Assembly (NCBI GenBank): GCA_020073615.1
Contig: JAIQEX010000024.1
Location: 1 to 60,411, forward strand
Length of the DNA stretch: 60,411 nucleotides
Origin: Terriglobia bacterium
Lineage (GTDB): Bacteria; Acidobacteriota; Terriglobia; Bryobacterales; Bryobacteraceae
Reading direction: 5' to 3'
Below, in pieces: positions 42,549 through 49,418 of the stretch. Positions within the stretch are counted from its first letter, which is position 1, and each line of letters starts with the position of its first letter. The notes under the pieces are model-generated. The model saw nothing but the letters and a program-made list of their open reading frames with translations, was not told where the DNA came from and searched no databases. A program made the position numbers and the translations under genes.

Positions 42549-43856
42549 CTACTTGCCGTACAACGCCTCCATCTGCCCCACGGCGCGCGCCAGGCCGGCG
42601 CGGGATTGGTTATACCGGTAGAGCGCGGCGATCTGGTTATCCTGCGCACGAGCCAGTTCGTCCTGGGCGGTGACCGTCTCGATGTTGTTGGCTACGCCCG
42701 CCTGGAAGCGGTCGCGCGCCTGTTCCACCTCCTGCCGTGCCAGTTGCACCCCCAGGTTCGCGACACTCACTTCGCTGCGCGCGGATTCCATCTGCGCCAT
42801 CGCCGTCTTGACTTCGAGCGCGATGCGGTTGAGCAAATCCTGCTCCTGCTGCTTGAGCTGGCGGATGGCCAGACCGGCTTTGGCGCGGCCGGCTTGTATG
42901 CGGCCGCCGGTGAACAAGGGAAAGTCCAGGCTGGCCTGGTATTGGTAGACCGGAATGATGGTGGCCGGATTCAGGCCCTGCTCCAGCCAGACGCCTCCCA
43001 CCGCGATCTTGGGAAGCCGTTCGTCGCCCGCCGATTTCTCCTCCAGGAGGGCGCGCTGCTCCTCGGCCAGGATCTGCCGCATCTCCGGACGCGCGCTATA
43101 CGCCCGCTCGAGCGCCTCGTCCCGCGATACCTCCGGCGTCGCGAAGAAACTCATCTGGTCGGCCAGTCGGATGGTCCGGCGCGGGTCGATATTCAACAGG
43201 CGCGCCAGTCCATAGAGAGAGGTCTCCAGTTGCGTGTGCGCTACGATCAGCCTCTGCTTCTCGTTCTGCAGCTGCACGTTGGCGCGCAGCGAGTCGATGC
43301 CCGTTCCCACGCCGTTTCTCTGCAGGTCAGCCGCCTGATCGTAGAGCGCCTGCGCCAGGTCAACGCGCGATTGCGCGGCCTGTATGTCGGCCGCCGCCCG
43401 CTGGCTGCCCAGATACTGCGAGACCACCAGCAGGACGCTTTCCTCGCGCGCCGCCGTTTCCTCCGCGCGGCTCGCCTCCACCCCGATCCGGGACGAGCGA
43501 TAGCGGCGCCACAGCGTGAGATCGAAGACTGCGACGTTGAAAGCGGCCCCGCCCTGAAACACTTCGAATGGGCCCACGTGCTGTGGAAACCCCGGAAGGC
43601 TCAACCCTATGGCCGTCTGCAAATTGACCCGGTGCGCCGATTCCGCGACATTCCCGCTCACCTGCGGCAGCAGCGCGGCACGGGCCAGCAGGCGGTCCTG
43701 CTCGCTTTCGAAGACACCCAGGTTGGCGAGCATCACTTGCGGATTCTGCTGGAGCGCCAGACCCACGGCATCGCGCAAGGTGAGCGGCAAGGGGGCGGGC
43801 TCTTGCGCCAGGATGCCCGCGGACAACGCCAGCAACAGCACTGGAATTCTGACCAT
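42549..43856 (-). CDS. TolC-family outer-membrane efflux protein
   Basis: The 435-residue protein has a signal peptide (VRIPVLLLALSAGILA) and two internally related OEP repeats. Their helical motifs include LRDAVGLALQQNPQVMLANL and LDFPLFTGGRIQAGRAKAGL, and both repeats contain long coiled coils (RSEVSVANLGVQLARQEVEQ). It forms a trimeric channel through the outer membrane. No membrane-fusion protein or inner pump is adjacent, so its partner transporter is encoded elsewhere. Confidence 0.9.
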   Translation of the reverse strand: MVRIPVLLLALSAGILAQEPAPLPLTLRDAVGLALQQNPQVMLANLGVFESEQDRLLARAALLPQVSGNVAESAHRVNLQTAIGLSLPGFPQHVGPFEVFQGGAAFNVAVFDLTLWRRYRSSRIGVEASRAEETAAREESVLLVVSQYLGSQRAAADIQAAQSRVDLAQALYDQAADLQRNGVGTGIDSLRANVQLQNEKQRLIVAHTQLETSLYGLARLLNIDPRRTIRLADQMSFFATPEVSRDEALERAYSARPEMRQILAEEQRALLEEKSAGDERLPKIAVGGVWLEQGLNPATIIPVYQYQASLDFPLFTGGRIQAGRAKAGLAIRQLKQQEQDLLNRIALEVKTAMAQMESARSEVSVANLGVQLARQEVEQARDRFQAGVANNIETVTAQDELARAQDNQIAALYRYNQSRAGLARAVGQMEALYGK

Positions 43857-43931
43857 GTCTCCAGTTGATCAGAAGCGGGCCGCCCGGACAAATCGACCGC
43901 GCTCCGGTCGCCGGGCTTGCGGAATAGGGCG

Positions 43932-44525
43932 CTACTGGCCGACCGCCATTACGCGTCCGCGCGTTTCGGTGTGCCGGGCCTCCCGGATCTGTTGCGGCAC
44001 GACGCGGGCGCGCGCCTTCAGGCGGGTGACCAGAACAATCAGAAACACCGACAGAATGGCGAAGGAAATCAGCCGGTACCAGTCCACCAGTTGGGCGATC
44101 GCGAACGACCCGGCCGGGGGCAGCACCCAGGCCGACACGGCGACGGAAATCGCCAGGAGATAAACCGCCGGCTCCCACGTGAACAGGTAGGCTGTCAGCA
44201 CGATGCCCACCAGGAACACGTCGTTGAACCGCGGCACCGGGTGGGAATTAAACAACGTACAGATCACCGGCGACGTCACCACGGCAAACAGAGAAGCGAA
44301 CAGGAAGCCCATCGAACGGTTCGAGTGCAGCCCGAGATGAGCCTGCATCCACATCAGCGCACGCCGCGCATAAAAGAGAGATCCGATTGCGGCAGCGGCG
44401 GCAATCTGCCAGATCATGGCGCCGCTTCCCGGATCGACATAGGCCTTTGCCTGCTTGGGGATAGCCATAACGAGGGCTGTCAATGCCACCACCAGTCCAA
44501 GGTGAGAGATTAAGGTTTTGCGCAC
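43932..44525 (-). CDS. Integral membrane protein of unknown function
   Basis: The 197-residue protein starts at GTG 44525 with AGGAG five bases upstream. After a signal-like helix, AYVDPGSGAMIWQ introduces a helix bundle of about six segments (SMGFLFASLFAVVTSPVICT, PVPRFNDVFLVGIVLTAYLF, VYLLAISVAVSAWVLPP, LISFAILSVFLIVLVTRL). The YVDPGSG...WQ start is common to uncharacterised acidobacterial and cyanobacterial membrane proteins. Possibly a small sensor or transporter; no catalytic residues noticed. Confidence 0.6.
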   Translation of the reverse strand: MRKTLISHLGLVVALTALVMAIPKQAKAYVDPGSGAMIWQIAAAAAIGSLFYARRALMWMQAHLGLHSNRSMGFLFASLFAVVTSPVICTLFNSHPVPRFNDVFLVGIVLTAYLFTWEPAVYLLAISVAVSAWVLPPAGSFAIAQLVDWYRLISFAILSVFLIVLVTRLKARARVVPQQIREARHTETRGRVMAVGQ

Positions 44526-44639
44526 TCTATCTCCTATATTACGCCGGGAAAGTGCGCTGTATGACAAAAATTACACAACCTCAAGTACTACTTGGTTTCC
44601 ACTACGGGATCAAAAACGATGCTGGTGTGGAGTTTTCCA

Positions 44640-46130
44640 TCAATCGCCTCGGATGCGCATAAGGTACAGCCACCGTGCCGAGCCCTCCAGATGCTGCGAC
44701 CGCACCACGTCGAACCGGCGCCGGCAACAGCTTTCAAAAACCGCTATCGTCAGACCGCGGTGGAGTTCTTCCCGGCCGCGGGTAAGTCGCTGAAACATCG
44801 AATCCTCCGGCGCGATGAATTCGATCACCAGGAGATCGGTGGTCAGCTCGGCCGCCAGGTCGACAATTTCGGCCAGCGGAACCCTCTCGGTGACCAGCAT
44901 GTGATGGATCACGGCCAGCATCAGCACCGCATCGAAGCCGCCGCGGGCCCGGTCGAGGAACGACGCGCACTCGCGGTTGCGCCAACCCATGCCGGGCGTG
45001 GGGCGCGTGAGGTTCACCACCAGCGGCAGAATGTCGAGCCCCTCCCCTGAAGCGTTGAGCCATACCTCGCCGGCCATCACCGGGTCGTAGTCGATGGCCA
45101 CCACGCCGGCGCCGGCCCGCGCGGCGAGCGCGCTGAAGAAACCGTCGTTGCAGCCCACGTCCAAGACGCGTTTCGGGTGGAACTCCGCCAGGGCCCCGGC
45201 CACGAACTCTTTTTTCGCCGCGTGATGCTCCGCCGAATAGTTATTGTTCGACGCCATGTAATCGGACCAGGCGGATTTCCTGCCGGCCGCGGGCTTCAGT
45301 TTTTCCATCGTACGCCGCAATCCGTGGAGCAGCGTGGAAAGAATGAACGCTGCCTTTTCGGCATTAGCGAGCGGCTTTCTTTGATAAATGCCGGCGCTCG
45401 CCTGTCGCTGGCGCCGGCCCAGCCACGCGGGCAGCGAAACCAGCGAGAGAAACGGAGGCCGCAACCGCTCGAGCGGTCCCGCCCAGCGGTAAACCTCTTC
45501 CGGTTCGAGCCCGTCGCGCCGGGCAAACAACACCTGATCGAGCGCCAGGCCGTAATATTTGTTGGCCAGGAGCGGCAGAGTGAAGGTGCGGACAAACTGG
45601 GCATAGGGCAGCCACGTGGCATCCCCGGCAACGCGGCGTTCGAAGGAAAGCACATCGATGAACACGGGGTCCGGCCCGCGAAACAGCACGTTGTATGGCG
45701 TGGCATCCTTCAGCCCCAAGCCATCCGGCAATAGCGCCTGAGCCAGATCCAGCGTGTGGACCCCCGCCGCGTGCAGCATTTCTGGCGGCCACTCGTACGG
45801 AAAACTGGGGAAAACGATGCGCTCGTGTTCCACCACCATTTCGCCGCGGACGGCATCGAATAAAGATTGCACGCCGGGATCGCCCAGGAGCTCCTGCCGT
45901 TCGCCTTCCCCGAGCATCCTCGTCCCGGCCACGCTTCCGCTCTCGAGCAAACCGCGCCCCGCCGCGGAGCCCAGAAAAGCATCCAGATCGGCGGTGCCCT
46001 GCGCATTGACAATACGAAAGATACGCCCGCCTGACGAGAAAAGGGTCCCGGCCGGATCTCGAAAAGACGCCGCCATCGCACCGCCCCCGTCGGGATTCAG
46101 CCTGGCAGCGTCGTTTTTTGTGCTTTTCAT
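44640..46130 (-). CDS. SAM-dependent methyltransferase (NoeA-like)
   Basis: The 496-residue protein has an N-terminal ~270-residue domain (IVFPSFPYEWPPEMLHAAGV; DATPYNVLFRGPDPVFIDVL). It is followed by a class I methyltransferase with VLDVGCNDGFFSALAARAGA (motif I), VVAIDYDP, and DAVLMLAVIHHML. The two-part layout resembles NoeA nodulation-type methyltransferases as I recall them. The DxxPxNVLF-like stretch in the first domain resembles kinase-like catalytic loops. Substrate unknown. It lies alone on the minus strand. Confidence 0.75.
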   Translation of the reverse strand: MKSTKNDAARLNPDGGGAMAASFRDPAGTLFSSGGRIFRIVNAQGTADLDAFLGSAAGRGLLESGSVAGTRMLGEGERQELLGDPGVQSLFDAVRGEMVVEHERIVFPSFPYEWPPEMLHAAGVHTLDLAQALLPDGLGLKDATPYNVLFRGPDPVFIDVLSFERRVAGDATWLPYAQFVRTFTLPLLANKYYGLALDQVLFARRDGLEPEEVYRWAGPLERLRPPFLSLVSLPAWLGRRQRQASAGIYQRKPLANAEKAAFILSTLLHGLRRTMEKLKPAAGRKSAWSDYMASNNNYSAEHHAAKKEFVAGALAEFHPKRVLDVGCNDGFFSALAARAGAGVVAIDYDPVMAGEVWLNASGEGLDILPLVVNLTRPTPGMGWRNRECASFLDRARGGFDAVLMLAVIHHMLVTERVPLAEIVDLAAELTTDLLVIEFIAPEDSMFQRLTRGREELHRGLTIAVFESCCRRRFDVVRSQHLEGSARWLYLMRIRGD

Positions 46131-46227
46131 CGAGACTTTCTGTGGGAAATTGAGACGTTATCCGTGCGAATTGCGGGCCGACTTTATTATATCGGCTGGC
46201 TGCAGGACTGGCGTAAACCGACTCTGC

Positions 46228-46422
46228 TTACGCCATCTGCGAAGCCGGATCGGACTGCGTATCGGCCGGGTGCGGAGCCAGGGGCTGCGGGTTGCATGCC
46301 GGGCAGCAGCGGGGACAATACCAGCCGTGGAGGTCCTCCGGCATGTGCAGCCGCGCAGGCCAGCACCGGCAATGATCGCAACATCCCTTCAATCGCTCCG
46401 AAATATGGCAGTCGAATCTCAT
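46228..46422 (-). CDS. Possible small cysteine-rich zinc-ribbon protein
   Basis: The 64-residue frame reads MRFDCHISERLKGCCDHCRC and later LHGWYCPRCCPACNP, giving CxxC-type pairs plausible for a zinc ribbon. It overlaps, in another frame, the decayed toxin sequence. A ribosome site is not evident, so this may be a chance frame. Small zinc-ribbon proteins of this kind occur beside mobile DNA. Confidence 0.35.
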   Translation of the reverse strand: MRFDCHISERLKGCCDHCRCWPARLHMPEDLHGWYCPRCCPACNPQPLAPHPADTQSDPASQMA

Positions 46423-46460
46423 GCCTTTGGGCCACAGCAGGCGAATTGCCAAAGCGTGGT

Positions 46461-46601
46461 TCAGAACATTGTGTTGCGGTTGGCGGAGGCGGTAGCAGAT
46501 GGAGAATCTGAATTGCGGTCTCTATCGATGGCCCGCAGATCGGCACGGGCTTCTGGCGACCAGTTGACCGCAATGCGCTCAGGGGCGGCGTCCTCGCTCA
46601 C
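46461..46601 (-). pseudogene. Frameshifted RelE/ParE-type toxin remnant
   Basis: The GTG at 46601 overlaps the antitoxin stop as GTGA. The first 26 residues (MSEDAAPERIAVNWSPEARA, DLRAID) match the N-terminus of RelE/ParE toxins that begin VxWSPEARADLRAID. Immediately after, the frame shifts: the expected continuation ETAIQILH is found in the next frame, and the rest is not recognisable. The in-frame reading stops at 46461 after 46 residues. The toxin is therefore dead while its antitoxin persists. Confidence 0.6.
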
Positions 46602-46816
46602 TGCTTCAGGCCGAATTCGCGGAGGATTTCGTAGTGCGGGATGCCCTCTCCACGAGCGAGTGAAGCACGGGCGCGGTCCAGCGCGGCGGCGGTCTCTGGC
46701 GTGAGATCGTCCTCTTCCACCTCAGCGAGCGCCAGTGAGCAGGCCAGGGGCTCCACCATGACTTCGAGCAGACTGCGGACGGCATTCAGCTTTTCGGCTG
46801 GCAGCGCATCCAACAA
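46598..46816 (-). CDS. Orphan antitoxin of a decayed TA pair
   Basis: The 72-residue protein is acidic and helical, with LDALPAEKLNAVRSLLEVMV and the end RASLARGEGIPHYEILREFG. That C-terminal signature is common in antitoxins of RelE/ParE-type toxins. The start is uncertain (TTG at 46816 or 46819; no nearby ATG in frame, and the frame stays open about 20 codons further upstream). The stop overlaps the dead toxin's GTG. It may still protect against related toxins. Confidence 0.6.
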   Translation of the reverse strand: MLDALPAEKLNAVRSLLEVMVEPLACSLALAEVEEDDLTPETAAALDRARASLARGEGIPHYEILREFGLKQ

Positions 46817-46983
46817 TGCGTGGGCCTGTCGGCGCTCCTGATCGAGACTCGGTTGAATGGCTGTACTCTTAGCGCTGGCTCTATTTTACGCGATTTGTGG
46901 ACGAGCGCAGAAAGCGGCCCCGTCTTCCCCGTCTTCCCGACCATGACAGGAGCCACTGGCTGGAGGCCAAATTCTGGCGGATT

Positions 46984-47002
46984 TGGACTCCAAATGGACT
47001 CC
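46984..47002 (+). repeat. Paired TGGACTCC repeat (left arm of cassette)
   Basis: TGGACTCC occurs at 46984-46991 and 46995-47002, an 11-bp period. It lies about 70 bp beyond the CCA end of the first tRNA fragment, as does the pair at 48654-48672 relative to the second. Single copies occur at 47119-47126 and, reversed, 47164-47171. The pattern resembles arm-type sites bound by tyrosine integrases. Confidence 0.6.
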
Positions 47003-47071
47003 GCGTGACCTCTTCCGCGAGGTGGAAGCACGCAGACCATTTTCATAAGTCTATGTTTTGTTGGGTTTAGG

Positions 47072-47114
47072 TTGGTGGACCTGGTGAGATTCGAACTCAC
47101 GACCTCTTCCATGC
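47072..47114 (-). repeat. attachment-type repeat copy 1: 3' half of tRNA-Ala(GGC)
   Basis: These 43 bp are identical to 48737-48779. On the minus strand they read as the anticodon-stem 3' strand, variable loop, T arm (GTGAG-TTCGAAT-CTCAC), acceptor 3' strand CAGGTCC, A73 and CCA. U70 in the acceptor is the alanine identity element. There is no D arm or 5' half, so this is not a working tRNA. It is the typical footprint of integration into a tRNA gene. Confidence 0.85.
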
Positions 47115-47351
47115 TCTTTGGACTCCTTTTTTTTGGGGCAGAATCCGAGTTAGACCCTGAAGCGGAGTCCACGTGATTTCCGTCAACGGTATTCCGAGTG
47201 GGTATCCCACATGCTTCGCGCGCGGTCCCACAGCATTCTCCAATTCTCTGTAGCACGAAGATTCAACGCAACGCCTATACATATACGAGATTTTGATGGC
47301 ATCGAGGCGCAATAGGACCAGGACCGGAACACCGCGGCTACTGGACTATTC

Positions 47352-47726
47352 TCACGCCGCGCGTAGCGCGCGGATGACAGCCTGCGGGTCACGTTGGATC
47401 ACGGCCAGGTAGGCGCGGATGGGGATCTCCGGCCGACGGCGGCCCTGTTCCCAGTCCTGCAGTGAACGCACGTTGAAGCCGAACAGGGCGGCGAAGTCCG
47501 ATTGCGACAACCCGAGCGTCTCGCGTAGCGCCCGCACGTCCGTCTCCGGCGGGACGTGGTAAACCGTCTCGCTCAATTTGATCTCGCCCCGAAGATGCGC
47601 CTGCAATTCCTTCATCGAATCAAGCAGGCGATCCCCGAGCGGAGCTTCGGTCCGCCGCCGGGGCTTAGCCGCCGAACTCCCGCTGGATTTCCGAGGCGAT
47701 TTTCTGGAGCTGGTTTCTTTCCGCAT
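47352..47726 (-). CDS. XRE-family antitoxin of a HigBA-type pair
   Basis: The 124-residue protein has a basic N-terminal tail (RKETSSRKSPRKSSG), a toxin-binding middle part (LQAHLRGEIKLSETVYHVPP), and a helix-turn-helix (LRETLGLSQSDFAALFGFNV, then LQDWEQGRRRPEIP). It overlaps the toxin gene by 62 bp if translated from ATG 47726. It probably binds the palindrome at 48007-48023. Confidence 0.87.
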   Translation of the reverse strand: MRKETSSRKSPRKSSGSSAAKPRRRTEAPLGDRLLDSMKELQAHLRGEIKLSETVYHVPPETDVRALRETLGLSQSDFAALFGFNVRSLQDWEQGRRRPEIPIRAYLAVIQRDPQAVIRALRAA

Positions 47727-47997
47727 GGGTCAGATTCTCCTTCTCGTTCTTTGCGTACAGGTCCGCCAGGAAGATCAGATCGGGGCGGACCATGAAATAG
47801 TAGATCACTCGCACGCCGCCGCTTTTGCCTCCACCGGGACGGCGCCACCGTGCTTTTCGAAACCCGCCCGTGCCGGGAATCAGCGGGTGACGCTCGGGCT
47901 CCGCCGCGATCGACTCTTCCAGTTCGTGTTGCACGGAGGGCCGCAACAACCGGGCGGCAGCCCGTTCATAGCGGCTGCTGCGGACGACGCGTCGCAC
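47665..47997 (-). CDS. RelE/HigB-type toxin (GTG start, probably leaderless)
   Basis: The 110-residue protein contains LEESIAAEPERHPLIPGTGG, FRKARWRRPGGGKSGGVRVI and YLADLYAKNEKENL-like segments, the same family as the toxin at 13921. Motifs GGVRVIYYF and DLYAKNEKENLT place it in the HigB/RelE group that degrades ribosome-bound mRNA. The GTG start lies six bases after a perfect TATAAT. It is the first gene of the pair, with the antitoxin second. Confidence 0.87.
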   Translation of the reverse strand: MRRVVRSSRYERAAARLLRPSVQHELEESIAAEPERHPLIPGTGGFRKARWRRPGGGKSGGVRVIYYFMVRPDLIFLADLYAKNEKENLTHAERNQLQKIASEIQREFGG

Positions 47998-48003
47998 AAG
48001 ACT

Positions 48004-48023
48004 ATTATACGGCTATGCCGTAT
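48004..48023 (-). promoter_or_regulatory. Promoter/operator of the cassette TA pair
   Basis: On the minus strand, a palindrome ATACGGC-ATA-GCCGTAT (48023 to 48007) runs into a -10 TATAAT (48009 to 48004). The core TACGGC-N3-GCCGTA matches the operator of the other HigBA locus (TACGCC-N3-GGCGTA). As there, the last TA of the palindrome is the first TA of the -10. No good -35 is visible. Confidence 0.65.
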
Positions 48024-48068
48024 GGGGCGCTAGCGCAACGCGCGTCGGACTTTGGCGCGATCTCGCCC

Positions 48069-48560
48069 TCAACTTGAAGTCGAGACCGTCCGTGTCGCCA
48101 CGTACTGCTCGATCATCGCGTCCCAAGCAGGGGATCCTACCGAAATGATCAAAGCCCAATCGCAACCGTTTGGCGCGTAGTCCGAATCTGGCACCGTGCA
48201 ATCGAGAAAGTACTCTAGCGCGCCTTTGAGCGAGTCGTTGGCATGCCAGGTAGTCATCACGCAACCCACATAGGTTTGGGGCGGGTCTTCGCCGACAACT
48301 AATTCATCCATGATGTCGTGGACGCGCTCACAGTCTGGACCCCAGGCACATAGATAAGCGCACCCGGAACGAAGCAGGGAGCTGCAAAACTTCCCAAGGT
48401 CCGCCGCTGCGGATGCGGTAGCGTCCATTGCACAGAAACAGGTGAAATGCTGGCTCCGCAATTCTAGGATTGCGGGAGCCGGGCTGAGCGAGGCGACGCT
48501 CAACAGGAACACGTTTCGGTTTGTATCAACGTGGTATCCGAGAAAGCGCGGGTTCGACAT
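48069..48560 (-). CDS. Uncharacterised cassette gene (DUF7684-like)
   Basis: The 163-residue protein is read from ATG 48560; a longer frame from 48704 has no family-like character. Segments SGCAYLCAWGPDCERVHDIM and VMTTWHANDSLKGALEYFLD, with NGCDWALIISVGSPAWDAMI, match a family of small cytosolic proteins I recall as DUF7684, without known function. The tandem Cys/Trp/His residues could form an active site. It is transcribed in the same direction as, and just upstream of, the TA pair, with 71 bp between its stop and the toxin start. Confidence 0.6.
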   Translation of the reverse strand: MSNPRFLGYHVDTNRNVFLLSVASLSPAPAILELRSQHFTCFCAMDATASAAADLGKFCSSLLRSGCAYLCAWGPDCERVHDIMDELVVGEDPPQTYVGCVMTTWHANDSLKGALEYFLDCTVPDSDYAPNGCDWALIISVGSPAWDAMIEQYVATRTVSTSS

Positions 48561-48653
48561 CGATCCGCCCCCGAAGCGTCCATTATATGGCGCTCGATTT
48601 CCGCGGTAGTTCGTTCCTACCAAAAAGCCCATATCAGATCGGAAATAGCACCT

Positions 48654-48672
48654 TGGACTCCACGTGGACTCC
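48654..48672 (+). repeat. Paired TGGACTCC repeat (right arm of cassette)
   Basis: TGGACTCC at 48654-48661 and 48665-48672, 11 bp apart, is placed relative to tRNA fragment copy 2 as the 46984 pair is to copy 1. Confidence 0.6.
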
Positions 48673-48736
48673 GATGACCTCTCCCGCAGCATGGAAGCAC
48701 ACATGCCACTTTCGTATGTATTTGGCTTATTGGAGT

Positions 48737-48782
48737 TTGGTGGACCTGGTGAGATTCGAACTCACGACCTCTTCCATGCCAT
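48737..48782 (-). repeat. attachment-type repeat copy 2: tRNA-Ala(GGC) 3' half with anticodon
   Basis: This copy is identical to copy 1 for 43 bp and continues three more bases to give the full anticodon loop ATGGCAT, anticodon GGC with T33 and A37. The 5' strand of the anticodon stem is broken (CTTAA instead of CTTCC) and no D arm follows. Homology to copy 1 ends inside the anticodon loop, a common crossover point for tRNA-targeting integrases. Confidence 0.85.
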
Positions 48783-49418
48783 TTAAGAAATATCAATCAC
48801 TTGCAGGCACTTCCACCAGAAACAAAAGACTTAGCGCACGGGGATTTGGACGCCAGTGGACGCCACGGGGGCTGCGTTTGGGCGTCTGGACTCCACGCGG
48901 ACTCCAGGACTCCACACCGGGAACTGGCACGCGGCGTGCTTTCGCGCGCGGTTGCAGGCGCCTTTCAAATGTTGTCTGCTGGAGACGACAACAATTGATT
49001 TCCCTATAAGGATGATGCCCATGTGGAAGAACAACGGACGGCACCGAGGCTGTGATGTTGAAGGGGCGTCGGAATCCCGCCCCAGGCTGGCGCACCGTTG
49101 ATGTCACTGGCCAAGCCGGTTTTCTTGTGGGAGCCGTATCGCCAGGAATCGCGACGGTCCAGGGCGGCGCTTCTTCGATGAGCCGGTGATACCGCCGTGC
49201 GGATCAGGGTTCCTTGTGCCCGCGGAGATTAACTCCCTCCGAGTGGGCGACGATCCGCACCGAACGGGAGTATTCGTTTCGATTGCGTTCCCGGGGATCT
49301 TGTCTCTTTAACCAGTCGGTTCTCTCAGATTGGCGTAAGCCCCTCATCCGCGCTTTACTCCCAGAGTCTGTCCGGGGCCAAGCAGGGCCACGATGCGATA
49401 TAGTTGCGTCGAGAGCTT
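48783..49418. other. 636-bp gene-poor junction with GGACTCC/GGACGCC repeats
   Basis: No convincing gene is present. TGGACGCC occurs at 48847-48854 and 48857-48864. TGGACTCC is at 48887-48894, with variants CGGACTCC (48898-48905) and AGGACTCC (48906-48913), again with 8- to 11-bp spacing. These are likely further integrase arm-type sites of the element to the right. The remainder (48915-49400) holds short frames only and may be decayed mobile DNA. A TATAGT hexamer just before 49404 might be the promoter of the next operon. Confidence 0.45.

Larger units (their letters stand above)
47115..48779. mobile_element. 1,665-bp integrase-less cassette between tRNA-Ala half repeats
   Basis: The element is bounded by the 43-bp repeats at 47072-47114 and 48737-48779. 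It carries a RelE-XRE toxin-antitoxin pair and one uncharacterised gene, all on the minus strand, and no integrase. Flanks beyond both CCA ends are also similar to each other (TGGACTCC pairs, TGGAAGCAC), so the two junctions derive from related integrated elements. Mobilisation would need an integrase in trans. Confidence 0.65.

Noticed and set aside
42099-43868. 589-residue plus-strand open frame
   Set aside because: Antisense of the TolC gene, beginning inside hemQ.
47072-47117. Functional tRNA gene
   Set aside because: Only the 3' half is present; the anticodon loop lacks T33 and there is no D arm or 5' acceptor strand.
48521-49009. Open frame reading VDLVRFELTTSSMP and WTPRGLRL
   Set aside because: Spurious translation of the tRNA-Ala fragment and TGGACTCC repeats; a familiar artefact.
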